The notes beneath the pieces are model-generated. The model made no database searches. It was not told the origin of the DNA and saw only the letters and a program-made list of their open reading frames with translations. Below are positions 1 to 6,551 of a stretch of DNA of 8,266 nt, piece after piece (within the stretch, counting starts at the first letter, position 1; each line of letters opens with the position of its first letter). The stretch spans positions 1 to 8,266 of the forward strand of contig JAIVIG010000125.1 of NCBI GenBank assembly GCA_020200675.1, written 5' to 3'. Source of the DNA: Actinomycetota bacterium. Its GTDB lineage: Bacteria > Actinomycetota > Rubrobacteria > Rubrobacterales > Rubrobacteraceae. The translations under genes were made by a program, and so were the position numbers.

Positions 1-1181
1 TCGAGGCCGTCGCCGTTCGCGTTCGCCAGCGGCGGGTACCAGTCGTAACCCGCGAAGATCTCATCCGCCCCCTGGCCGGATTGGACGACCTTGATGTGCT
101 TTGCGACCTCCTCGCTGAGGAGGTAGAAAGCGACGACGTCGTGGCTGACCATCGGCTCGCTCATCGCGTTTATGGCCCCTTCGAGGGCGGGCAGCATGCG
201 TTCGCTGGAGACGCGGAACTTGTGGTGCTCCGTGCCGTAGTGTTCGGCGATGACGTCCGAGAACTCGAACTCGTCGCCCTCGATGTCGCCGACCGACTCG
301 AAGCCGATGCTGAAGGTCTGCAGGTCCGGCTGGCCCATCTCCGCGAGCAGGCCCACGATTATGCTCGAGTCGACGCCGCCGGAGAGTAGGACGCCTACGG
401 GCACGTCGGCGACCATGCGTCGCTCCACGGCCACGCGCAACGCCTCCAATACGGCCTCCTCCCATTCGTGCGCGGACATATCTTTGTAGGCCGGGTTGCG
501 GGAGAAACTCGGGCTCCAGTACCTGAACTCGCGGCGGCTGCCGTCCGGTTCGATGGCGAGCAGGGTCCCCGGCGGCAGCTTGCGCACGCCGTTGAGGATG
601 GTGTGTGGAGCCGGAACGACGGAGTGGAACATCAGGTAGTGGTGCAGGGCTACGGTGTCGATTGAAGTGTCGATGCCGCCTCCCGCCAGGAGCGCCGGTA
701 GCGACGAGGCGAAGCGCAGAACGCCTCTGAACTCGGAGAGATACAGCGGCTTGATGCCGAGCCGGTCCCGGCCCAACACGACCCGGCCCGTGTCGCGCTC
801 GACGATGCAGAACGCGAACATCCCCTTGAGGCGCTCCACGAAGCTCTCGCCCCAGCAGTGGTAGCCCTTCAGGAGCACCTCCGTGTCGGAGGTGGAGAAG
901 AAGCGGTAGCCTTGTTTGACCAGCTCCTGCCGCAGTTCGGGGTAGTTGTAGATGCAGCCGTTGAAGGTTATGGTCAGACCGAGCTCGGGGTCGGTCATGG
1001 GTTGGGAGCCGCTATCTGAGAGGTCTATGATCTTCAGCCGCCGGAAGGCGAGGGCGACGGGGCCGCTGGCCCAGACCCCGTTGCCGTCCGGCCCGCGGTC
1101 GGTCATGGTGGCGCCCATCCTGGCGACCGCCTCTACGTCTGCCAGGTCACCAACGCGTAGCTCACCGGCGAAACCGCACAT
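1..1181 (-). CDS. asnO: NAGGN-type asparagine synthase-like amidotransferase (AsnO family), C-terminus beyond window
   Basis: Glutamine-dependent amidotransferase with an N-terminal class II glutaminase domain and a C-terminal ATP-pyrophosphatase domain; 393 residues are visible and the 3' end runs off the left edge. The protein opens MCGFAGEL, so Cys2 is the nucleophile after Met removal. RGPDG is at 29-33, SDTEV at 98-102, the ATP loop SGGVDSS at 267-273, and SGQGADE lies near the visible end. It differs from housekeeping AsnB by NGCIYNY (74-80) in place of the usual NGEIYN, and by MSEPMVSHD and EFEFSD segments that I recognise from the N-acetylglutaminylglutamine amide (NAGGN) amidotransferase family. 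That family converts a peptide carboxylate to an amide using glutamine and ATP. The ATG at 1179-1181 lies 2 bp past the ATP-grasp stop, with a GGAGG site inside that gene's last codons. Family call from memory of homologues; substrate here is inferred and may differ from NAGGN. Confidence 0.9.
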   Translation of the reverse strand, partial: MCGFAGELRVGDLADVEAVARMGATMTDRGPDGNGVWASGPVALAFRRLKIIDLSDSGSQPMTDPELGLTITFNGCIYNYPELRQELVKQGYRFFSTSDTEVLLKGYHCWGESFVERLKGMFAFCIVERDTGRVVLGRDRLGIKPLYLSEFRGVLRFASSLPALLAGGGIDTSIDTVALHHYLMFHSVVPAPHTILNGVRKLPPGTLLAIEPDGSRREFRYWSPSFSRNPAYKDMSAHEWEEAVLEALRVAVERRMVADVPVGVLLSGGVDSSIIVGLLAEMGQPDLQTFSIGFESVGDIEGDEFEFSDVIAEHYGTEHHKFRVSSERMLPALEGAINAMSEPMVSHDVVAFYLLSEEVAKHIKVVQSGQGADEIFAGYDWYPPLANANGDGL

Positions 1182-1183
1182 CT

Positions 1184-2548
1184 CTAATCCTCCAGAACCC
1201 AGGTGTCTTTAAAGCTGCCTCCGGCGGAGGAGTTTACGACACGGGTGCCGGGGCTCGCCACCCTCGTGAGGCCGCCGGGCATGATGTAGCCGATGGCCGG
1301 GAGCACGAAAACCCGAAGGTCTATGAACGCTTCTTCGAGCTTTGAGTCCTCGCCTTTGAGGACGTGGGTGGAGAAGTCGAGGAACTCCTGGGCGACGAAG
1401 TTCGTCGGGTTCTCCTCCATGTCGCGGCGGGCGTTCTCCAGATCTTCCCGGTCTGCTTCGGGACCTACGACGAGGCCCTGTCCCCCGGCCCCTTCCCGGG
1501 GCTTGAGGACCAGCTCGTCGAGGCGATCCAGCACCTCCTCCCTCTCTTCGGACTCCCCGGGAGAGAGCGTGGGGACGTTCTTTAGCAGCGGCTTCTCCCC
1601 GAGGTAGCGCTCTATCATGGCCGGGACGTAGGGGAAGACGGCTTTGTCGTCGGCCACGCCTACGCCCAGGGCGTTGACGATGTTGACCCTACCTTCGAGG
1701 TAGACGGCTTCGAGCTCGGGGAGGTCGGTCTCTATGTAATCCTCGTCGAAGCGCCGGTAGATCACGTCTATCCTCCGCCCGTCGGAGCGGTCCCGGACCT
1801 CGCCGCTTTGCACCTCGCAGTCGGCCAGCGTGAGGAGCCGGATGTTGCACACCTCGGCCAGGCGGCTGTGCTCGAAGTAGGCGGAGTCGCCCTCGCCGCG
1901 GGACACGACCGCGACGCAAGGCTCGTCGACGTCCGGGGGAGCCGCGGTTTCGAGAGACCTCTTGAGCACGGCGTAGTAGGCGGAGATAGCGCTGACCCTG
2001 TAAGGCTCGTACAGGTCACCCAGAACCTCCACCATGGCCCGCCGGATGGCCTCCGAGTAGGCGACGCCGCTGGGTACCCGCACGTTGTCCTCCAGGACCA
2101 CGTACTCCTTGGGCCCCAGCTGCATCACGTCGGGGCCGTAGACGTGGATAGGGACGGAGTAATCGGGCAACGGGCCTGAACGGTAGAAGACGCTGCTACT
2201 GACTATTTCTTCCGGCACCACGTCTTGCTCGCCGTTGTACAGGTCGACGAGCCAGGCGTTTATGGCGTTTCCCCTCTGCAAGAGCCCGGTGGAGAGTATC
2301 TCCCGATGGTCCTTGGGGATTATCCTGGGTATCCAGTCGGCTGGCAGGATGCGGTCCTGCCCCTCCGGGTCGTCGGGCAGCGGGAAGGTCGCCCCGAGCT
2401 CGCGCAGCTTCTCCCCTGCCCGCGCGCATCTGGCGGCGAACTCCTCTTCTCCTATGCGCTCCAGAGCCTCGAACAGGGGTTGGTAACGCTCGCGGACCCT
2501 GCCCCCGGGCTCGAAGACTTCGTTGAAATACTCCGTCTTAATCTCCAT
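1184..2548 (-). CDS. Circularly permuted type 2 ATP-grasp protein
   Basis: A 454-residue cytoplasmic ligase of the circularly permuted ATP-grasp type 2 family (DUF404/DUF407). Visible signatures in order: YFNEVFEPGG near the N-terminus (7-16), DDPEGQDRILPADWIPRIIP (59-78), GLLQR (88-92), VLEDNVRVPSG (151-161), DVIYRRFDEDY (261-271), GVGVADDK (295-302), ELVLKPREGAGGQG (345-358), PGGLTRV (424-430) and VNSSAGGSFKDTWVL near the end (438-452). The family is thought to form carboxylate-amine bonds through an acyl-phosphate, but few members have known substrates. ATG at 2546-2548 is preferred because it starts one turn before the conserved YFNEVF block; an in-frame GTG at 2579-2581 would add 11 basic residues. 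The gene overlaps the end of the GCS2 gene by 11 bp and abuts the amidotransferase gene, so the three should be one transcript. In many actinobacteria this family sits beside alpha-E and transglutaminase genes; here it does not. Confidence 0.9.
   Translation of the reverse strand: MEIKTEYFNEVFEPGGRVRERYQPLFEALERIGEEEFAARCARAGEKLRELGATFPLPDDPEGQDRILPADWIPRIIPKDHREILSTGLLQRGNAINAWLVDLYNGEQDVVPEEIVSSSVFYRSGPLPDYSVPIHVYGPDVMQLGPKEYVVLEDNVRVPSGVAYSEAIRRAMVEVLGDLYEPYRVSAISAYYAVLKRSLETAAPPDVDEPCVAVVSRGEGDSAYFEHSRLAEVCNIRLLTLADCEVQSGEVRDRSDGRRIDVIYRRFDEDYIETDLPELEAVYLEGRVNIVNALGVGVADDKAVFPYVPAMIERYLGEKPLLKNVPTLSPGESEEREEVLDRLDELVLKPREGAGGQGLVVGPEADREDLENARRDMEENPTNFVAQEFLDFSTHVLKGEDSKLEEAFIDLRVFVLPAIGYIMPGGLTRVASPGTRVVNSSAGGSFKDTWVLED
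1189..1193 (-). promoter_or_regulatory. Shine-Dalgarno site for the asnO-like gene, inside the upstream gene
   Basis: GGAGG on the minus strand, 7 bases before the ATG at 1179-1181. It overlaps the last sense codons (CTG GAG GAT) of the ATP-grasp gene, so ribosomes finishing that gene stop on top of the next start. This fixes the start and implies translational coupling. Confidence 0.8.
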
Positions 2549-3860
2549 TGGCCCCCGCTCTCGCCGCTTCCGTTGCTTCACGTCGGAGTGACGTTATCTG
2601 GTCCTCCAGCTCGTCACAGGCTCCGCGCACGAGCTCCAGACCCTTCTCTACCGAGATCCACGACACCGGAGACGCGAAATCGTCCAGTATCCCAGCCTCC
2701 GTCGTCACGTAGCTTTCGCCGGCCCTCGAAGCTTCGAAGCCGGGTTCCGCGCCGGAGAAGCGTAGCACGGAGTCGAGGTAGGAGCTGACCGCCGGGCTCT
2801 CGGTCCCGCCCGTCACGGCGGCGCGGAAGAGCTCTCCATTCAGGTACCCGAAGCCCGGCACGGAGAGGATACTCCCCTCTACCTCGAAGACGCGGAGGTC
2901 CTTTCGCGGGAGGACCGAGAGGTTTTCGCGGCGGACCCGGTCGGCAGCGCTGCTCACCAGCGAGCTAATCGCCAGGACTGCCTCGGGGTAGTTGCTGTCT
3001 ATGCCCCGCAGCTCGACCGTCCCGTGCGTGTTGAGACGCACGGGGTTCCAGGAGGATGCCTGGAGCAGACCACCTCCCAGCTCGAAGAAGAGACGGCGTT
3101 CTATCCCCGCACGGTCTAGCGTCTCGAGCCAGGCGTGGTAGCGGGCGAACTGCTGCTCGACCAGCTCCTCGGCGCTGCTCGCGTAGGGCAGGAGGCCGCC
3201 TACGGTCTGGAGACGGGCGTAGAGGCCGTAGGGGGCGAGTTCCGGGTCGCCTCGGTAGAGGGCGGTGCGCGCCGCCATCCCGTCGGCGATGCCCTCGTAG
3301 AAGGGGCACGAGCGGGTGAGGGCTATGAGCGCCGCGTCGAAGGCCGTCGCCAGGTTGTAGATGTTCAGCAACTCCTCCCGCGCGGCCCCCGTGGAGCCGT
3401 AGGAGACCCCGGCCCGGGCATCTATCGTGCCTCCCGCCACCTCGAGGTGCAGATGTACCCCGGCGCAACGGCCGGCGTTCGCGAACCTCTCGCGCCCGAC
3501 CGCGCGCGCCTGGATCTGGTAGTGGGTCTCGTCGCGCATGCTTGGCTCCACGCCCAAGGGGTAGGTGGCCAGCGGGTAGAGCCGGAGGCCCAGGTCCCGC
3601 CCCGCGTCCAGGGCCAGCTCGAGGCTCGCCAGGTACTCGCGCGAGAGCTCGTCGAGTGTGTAGACCGGGGGCGTGTTTATCTCCACCATACTCCTGGCGC
3701 ACTCCGGCGCGTAGCTCTCGGGGTCCCGCCCCGCCGCCACCGCCGCCTCCCGGCACCGGGACAGGAACTCGTCCGCCCGGTTCGAGAGGACGCCGTCCTC
3801 GTCCACCAGGAAGAACTCCTGCTCAAGTCCCACGCGGCGTTCCTCTAGAGTCGTCAACAT
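2538..3860 (-). CDS. GCS2-family carboxylate-amine ligase (glutamate-cysteine ligase-like)
   Basis: About 440 residues, matching the GCS2/YbdK glutamate-cysteine ligase-like fold. Seen in order: VGLEQEFFLVD (10-20, ATP/metal acidic residues), ARSMVEINTPP (55-65), GVHLHLEV (135-142), a helical stretch ending CPFYEGIADG (186-195), and WNPVRL followed by THGTVELRGID (272-289). Characterised members join the carboxylate of glutamate to an amine such as cysteine; many YbdK-like members have unknown partners. It is the first gene of the minus-strand operon and probably makes the first bond of the product finished by the two downstream enzymes. The start is uncertain: ATG at 3858-3860 has GAGAGGAG directly against it, which is too close for ideal initiation; an in-frame TTG at 3870-3872 adds four residues but lacks a clear ribosome site. 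Family call is firm; a true glutamate-cysteine ligase function is not shown. Confidence 0.88.
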   Translation of the reverse strand: MLTTLEERRVGLEQEFFLVDEDGVLSNRADEFLSRCREAAVAAGRDPESYAPECARSMVEINTPPVYTLDELSREYLASLELALDAGRDLGLRLYPLATYPLGVEPSMRDETHYQIQARAVGRERFANAGRCAGVHLHLEVAGGTIDARAGVSYGSTGAAREELLNIYNLATAFDAALIALTRSCPFYEGIADGMAARTALYRGDPELAPYGLYARLQTVGGLLPYASSAEELVEQQFARYHAWLETLDRAGIERRLFFELGGGLLQASSWNPVRLNTHGTVELRGIDSNYPEAVLAISSLVSSAADRVRRENLSVLPRKDLRVFEVEGSILSVPGFGYLNGELFRAAVTGGTESPAVSSYLDSVLRFSGAEPGFEASRAGESYVTTEAGILDDFASPVSWISVEKGLELVRGACDELEDQITSLRREATEAARAGANGD

Positions 3861-3987
3861 CTCCTCTCTCAAGGCTCGGCAATCGGCAGCGTGAATCTAA
3901 ACATCGAGCCGCGCGGCGCGCCCCCTCTATGCTGGGGAGCTGCTTTCCAGGAGGGGATGCGATAGAACCGACCTTCGGGAGGAAGAG

Positions 3988-4278
3988 ATGGAAGCTAGAA
4001 ATCATACGGGTGTCAGAGGCGACGAGCGCAACCTGGCGAGGATGCTAAACAACGCCCTGCGGGAGGCCGACGCGTGCGGCGGGTACGCCCTCGATGCCGA
4101 GGCGGCCGGCAACGAGCGGCTCGCCGGCTTCTTCCGGAATGTGCAGGAGACGTACACGAGCGTCGCCGGACGGGCGGAGGAGATGCTCGGCGACGGGGGC
4201 GAAGGGCGACCTCCGGCCGGTGTCCGGCAGGACGGCGCGGCGGCCGGGGAAGATCCCGGCGACGTCTCGGACCGCTGA
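3988..4278 (+). CDS. Small uncharacterised protein, helical N-terminus with acidic disordered tail
   Basis: A 96-residue cytoplasmic protein that I do not recognise by name. Residues 14-66 (from NLARMLNNAL to AEEMLG) look like two amphipathic helices rich in Ala, Glu and Leu, a pattern that loosely recalls small ferritin-like or helical-bundle proteins but lacks a visible EXXH metal motif. Residues 68-96 are Gly/Ala/Asp/Pro-rich and probably disordered. There is no signal peptide or membrane segment. The ATG is well supported by GGGAGG five bases upstream. It is transcribed away from the ligase operon and converges on the 73-residue gene. It is judged real from the ribosome site and the sensible helix pattern; homology is not verified. 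Confidence 0.65.
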   Translation: MEARNHTGVRGDERNLARMLNNALREADACGGYALDAEAAGNERLAGFFRNVQETYTSVAGRAEEMLGDGGEGRPPAGVRQDGAAAGEDPGDVSDR

Positions 4279-4305
4279 GTTACGCGGCTCACCTGTATGC
4301 CCGCT

Positions 4306-4344
4306 CCCGGTCGCCGGGTGACGCTTCCCGGCTATTTACGGGAA
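4306..4344. terminator. Two short hairpins between convergent genes, weak terminator candidates
   Basis: CCCGG-TCG-CCGGG at 4306-4318 and TTCCCG-8 nt-CGGGAA at 4325-4344 lie between the converging 96-aa and 73-aa genes; the second overlaps the stop of the minus-strand gene. Neither is followed by a T-run, so any termination role is only suggested by position. Confidence 0.3.
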
Positions 4345-4553
4345 TCCTTGAGGATCTCGAAGATCTCCTCTATCAGTGCCTCGCGCTTCTGGGGGGGAAG
4401 GTCCCTCGGGTGGATGGTCTGCTTGTCGGACTGGAGGTTGCGGTGGTTCGCCTCCTCGGCCAGGTACCGGTCTATGAGGCGCACGATGGCGTCGACCTTC
4501 TCGCGAGGGAGACCATCGCCGCCACGGGTTAGTCTGCTCCACATGCTGCACAC
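4332..4553 (-). CDS. Small uncharacterised helical protein (73 aa)
   Basis: A 73-residue soluble, charged protein with no named family that I recognise. Residues from about 17 to 35 (REKVDAIVRLIDRYLAEEA) and 55 to 70 (KREALIEEIFEILKD) are strongly amphipathic helices joined by a polar linker containing HPRDLPP, suggesting a small helical dimer or an adaptor protein. The GTG at 4551-4553 is supported by AGGAG five bases upstream; the ATG three codons later has no better site. A perfect TATAAT lies about 30 bases upstream, so it probably has its own transcript. It is the last minus-strand gene before the convergent junction. Function is unknown; coding status rests on the promoter, ribosome site and helix periodicity. 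Confidence 0.65.
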   Translation of the reverse strand: MCSMWSRLTRGGDGLPREKVDAIVRLIDRYLAEEANHRNLQSDKQTIHPRDLPPQKREALIEEIFEILKDSRK

Positions 4554-4558
4554 CCCTT

Positions 4559-4563
4559 CTCCT
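4559..4563 (-). promoter_or_regulatory. Shine-Dalgarno site deciding the GTG start of the 73-aa gene
   Basis: AGGAG on the minus strand with a 5-base spacer to the GTG at 4551-4553; this favours the GTG over the ATG three codons downstream. Confidence 0.65.
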
Positions 4564-4582
4564 GGCTGCTCCTAACGGTCGG

Positions 4583-4588
4583 ATTATA
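4583..4588 (-). promoter_or_regulatory. Consensus -10 box (TATAAT) for the 73-aa gene
   Basis: A perfect TATAAT on the minus strand, in the 74-bp gap after the metallophosphoesterase gene. Expected transcription start is near 4576, leaving a leader of about 20 nt that includes the AGGAG site. No good TTGACA-like -35 box is seen at 16-18 bp spacing. Confidence 0.55.
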
Positions 4589-4627
4589 CCCCGCGAGATC
4601 GGAGCGGCAGCCCTCTACGGTCCTTCC

Positions 4628-5494
4628 CTAGGCGGAGCGGGAGGCGGCGCGGCGGGGGAAGGAGTGCTCGCGGGAGGGGGCGAAGCCTTCGGGGTTCCGC
4701 CAGGAATAGGTGGTTATGCGCAGATTACTCTCGTCTATCTCGACGAGGTTGAAGCTGGACGGGCGCCCGGCGCGCAGACGGTTGGAGATCGTACCGGCCG
4801 TCGAGACGACGAGGCCGGGGGCGCCCTCCTCGACGGTGTGTACCGCATCCTGGTGGTCGTGGCCGCAGAGGACCAGCTCGGTTCCCAGATCCGCGAAGGA
4901 TCTGAGGGCCTGCCTCGTGTTGGCGAGGCCGTGGCGGCCGGAGACCGCGCCCCTTATGGGATTGTGGTGGATCATGACCACGCGAGCGTCGTCCGGGGCC
5001 GCGTGCGCGAAGGCCTCCTCGACCTTGCGGAGATCGCGCTGGTTGACGTGGCCTATCACGCCGAGGTCGCGGAAGCGGCGCGTCAGGGAGCCGCGCGAGA
5101 TGCCGTGCGCGGTGTTGCAGCCGGCGATAACCGCTCCGGGCGTCCCCGGTACCTCCAGCGACGGGTTGAGCTCCGGGGAGATGTGCCGGGTGTACTTGGA
5201 GTACTTGAAGTCGTGGGCGGTCTTTCTCCACACGTCCAGGTTGCGGGCGACCGCCCCGATCCAGCGCACGTCGTGGTTGCCGGGGATGACGATGACCGGG
5301 GCGGTCTCGCGGATCTCGTCGAGGTAGGCACGGGCCTTGAGGAACTCGAAGGTGCTGCAGCGCTGGGTGAGATCTCCCGAAACCGCCACCGCGTCCGGCG
5401 CGAGCTCCACGATGCTGCTCTTCAAAGAATCGAGCTGCTCCTCGACCGCCGGCCGGCCGAAGTGCAGATCCGAAGTGTGCATTATTCTAACCAC
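4628..5494 (-). CDS. Calcineurin-like metallophosphoesterase, CpdA-like
   Basis: A 288-residue cytoplasmic dimetal phosphoesterase. All metal motifs are present: DLH (Asp9, His11), GDLTQ (Asp41), GNHD (Asn73, His74), the paired His in IHHNP (176-177) and GHDH (His212, His214). The arrangement matches the class III cyclic nucleotide phosphodiesterase/CpdA-like group, so hydrolysis of a phosphodiester such as cAMP is plausible, but substrate cannot be read from the motifs. The tail after about residue 275 is basic and variable (FPRRAASRSA). GTG at 5492-5494 is used; an ATG four codons later at 5480-5482 begins right before the catalytic DLH and is also possible. Neither has a clear Shine-Dalgarno site. 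It lies 178 bp downstream of the alpha/beta hydrolase gene, with a repeat element and a candidate -10 box between, so it may be transcribed separately. Confidence 0.88.
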   Translation of the reverse strand: MVRIMHTSDLHFGRPAVEEQLDSLKSSIVELAPDAVAVSGDLTQRCSTFEFLKARAYLDEIRETAPVIVIPGNHDVRWIGAVARNLDVWRKTAHDFKYSKYTRHISPELNPSLEVPGTPGAVIAGCNTAHGISRGSLTRRFRDLGVIGHVNQRDLRKVEEAFAHAAPDDARVVMIHHNPIRGAVSGRHGLANTRQALRSFADLGTELVLCGHDHQDAVHTVEEGAPGLVVSTAGTISNRLRAGRPSSFNLVEIDESNLRITTYSWRNPEGFAPSREHSFPRRAASRSA

Positions 5495-5508
5495 GAAACG
5501 GGAGTTTA

Positions 5509-5671
5509 CCGTTATAGCGGTCAGCTTTCAGGAAACAGCTTTCAGCTTGCTCAGTATAGATCACGTCTCTCCTAATGGTCACCTCGTCTTTGAAGTCGAG
5601 GACGATGCTTGATAGAGGGACGAGACTGCTTCGGACCCCTTGCTGACCGCTGAAAGCTAACGGCTGACAGC
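5509..5671. repeat. Intergenic element with inverted-repeat ends and TCAGCTTTCAG-type units
   Basis: The left arm has CCGTTA (5509-5514) and AGCGGTCAGC (5516-5525). The right arm has their exact reverse complements, GCTGACCGCT (5642-5651) and TAACGG (5658-5663), with a slightly longer gap between the two blocks. CAGCTTTCAG occurs twice directly (5522-5531 and 5536-5545), and CTGAAAGCT (5650-5658) is an inverted copy. The centre contains an imperfect hairpin, CCTCG...CGAGG at 5582-5601. There is no coding frame of note. It fills nearly the whole gap between two minus-strand genes and resembles a dispersed intergenic repeat or a MITE-like element; no target-site duplication was found. Confidence 0.6.
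5511..5516 (-). promoter_or_regulatory. Candidate -10 box (TATAAC) for the metallophosphoesterase gene
   Basis: TATAAC on the minus strand, five of six bases matching the consensus, ending 16 bases before the GTG start. It lies inside the left arm of the inverted-repeat element. No convincing -35 box is seen. Confidence 0.35.
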
Positions 5672-5672
5672 G

Positions 5673-6470
5673 CTAGATCTCCTTCAGGAAATCCAGCAAA
5701 GCGGCGTTGAACTTTTCGGGAGCTTCGAGGTTCGAGAGGTGGCCGGCGCCGGAGAAGGTGTGGTGGCGAGAGTTTGGGATCTTGCGGGCCATCTCGCCCA
5801 TGACCTCCGGGGTAGAGAGGGCGTCTTCTTCGCCGCCGGCGACGAGCGTGGGTACGTCTATCTTCCCGAGCAGGTCGGTGGAGTCGGGGCGGTCGCGCAT
5901 GGCGCCCAGAGCCCCGACGACGCCATCGGGGCAGCTCTCGAGGATCATGGCGCGCACGGACTCCACGACGTCTTTTTTGTTCTTCAGGGTGTCGGGCGCG
6001 AGGAGGCGTTCCATCTGGAGCTTCGGGAGGACCTCGACGCCTTCTTCGGCGACCCGGCGGGCCGTCTCGCGGCGCGCCTCCCTGGTCTCTTCGGGGTCTG
6101 GGTCGGGGCGGGTGTTGGCGAGGAGGAGGGCGGAGATCCTCTCGGGGAAGAGCCTGAGGCAGGCGAAGACCACGTAGCCGCCCATAGAGAGGCCGCCGAG
6201 GACGAGGCGGTCGAGCTTGAGCCAGTCGAGGAGCTCCCCGACCTGCTCGGCGTAGTAGCGCACGTCGGGTTGGGCGGGCGGACGGGGCGAGGTGCCAAAG
6301 CCCGGGTAGTCCGGTACTATTACGCGCCGCGTTTCGGAGAGCGCCTCCACCTGCGGCGTCCACATCTTGCGGTTGAGCGGAAAGGCGTGTAGCAGGACCA
6401 CCGGGTCCTCCGGTCCCTCCCCACGCTCGCCGTAGGCCATCAGGCCACCGCTGGTACGGTACTCCGGCAT
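5673..6470 (-). CDS. Alpha/beta-fold hydrolase
   Basis: A 265-residue soluble serine hydrolase of the alpha/beta-hydrolase fold. The oxyanion-side motif HAFPLN is at 28-33, DYPGFGTS at 54-61, the nucleophile elbow GLSMGG has Ser95, the acid is probably Asp216 in GGEEDAL, and the base is His244 in GAGHLSNLE. Length and motif spacing resemble 3-oxoadipate enol-lactonase-like and other small ester/lactone hydrolases, but no neighbouring catabolic genes support a specific substrate. The cap region (about 120-195) is charged and helical. ATG at 6468-6470 is preceded by GGGAG with a 9-base spacer. It is divergent from the transporter gene across a 90-bp shared regulatory gap. The stop lies at the right edge of the repeat element. 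Confidence 0.88.
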   Translation of the reverse strand: MPEYRTSGGLMAYGERGEGPEDPVVLLHAFPLNRKMWTPQVEALSETRRVIVPDYPGFGTSPRPPAQPDVRYYAEQVGELLDWLKLDRLVLGGLSMGGYVVFACLRLFPERISALLLANTRPDPDPEETREARRETARRVAEEGVEVLPKLQMERLLAPDTLKNKKDVVESVRAMILESCPDGVVGALGAMRDRPDSTDLLGKIDVPTLVAGGEEDALSTPEVMGEMARKIPNSRHHTFSGAGHLSNLEAPEKFNAALLDFLKEI

Positions 6471-6517
6471 GGTCTCTAACTCCCTCTACTTTTTATTCGG
6501 ATCCTCTCCGCTCACGC

Positions 6518-6531
6518 ACGTACGTACGTAC
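6518..6531. repeat. ACGT tetranucleotide microsatellite in a divergent promoter gap
   Basis: ACGTACGTACGTAC, three and a half tandem ACGT units, of which GTACGTACGTAC is self-complementary. It sits midway between the divergent alpha/beta hydrolase and transporter genes, where regulator binding would be expected. Confidence 0.75.
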
Positions 6532-6545
6532 ACTAACACTTCCCC

Positions 6546-6551
6546 TAAAAT
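6546..6551 (+). promoter_or_regulatory. Candidate -10 box (TAAAAT) for the transporter gene, possibly leaderless
   Basis: TAAAAT matches the consensus in five of six positions and ends 9 bases before the GTG at 6561. A start site at or just before the GTG would give a leaderless message, which fits the absence of any Shine-Dalgarno site there. No -35 box is evident. Confidence 0.4.

Noticed and set aside
2225..2788. Plus-strand frame of 187 codons across the ligase junction
   Set aside because: It is antisense to two well-supported ligase genes and has no family-like motif.
3135..3848. Plus-strand frame of 237 codons opposite the GCS2 gene
   Set aside because: Antisense shadow; the GCS2 motifs on the minus strand are unambiguous.
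3957..3965. Minimal ORF ATG CGA TAG preceded by AGGAGGGG in the leader of the 96-aa gene
   Set aside because: Could be a start-stop attenuator, but a purine-rich run before an ATG is expected by chance here and no paired leader structure was seen.
3919..4048. Alternative plus-strand peptide starting at the ATG at 3929 (MLGSCFPGG...)
   Set aside because: It overlaps the better-supported 96-aa gene in another frame and has no ribosome site.
4664..5575. Plus-strand open frame of 303 codons opposite the metallophosphoesterase
   Set aside because: It is an antisense shadow: the minus frame carries all five metallophosphoesterase motifs, while this one shows no recognisable motif and is open because of GC-rich codon bias.
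5509..5671. CRISPR array
   Set aside because: The repeat units are about 10 bp, irregularly spaced and in both orientations; there are no regular spacers and no cas genes.
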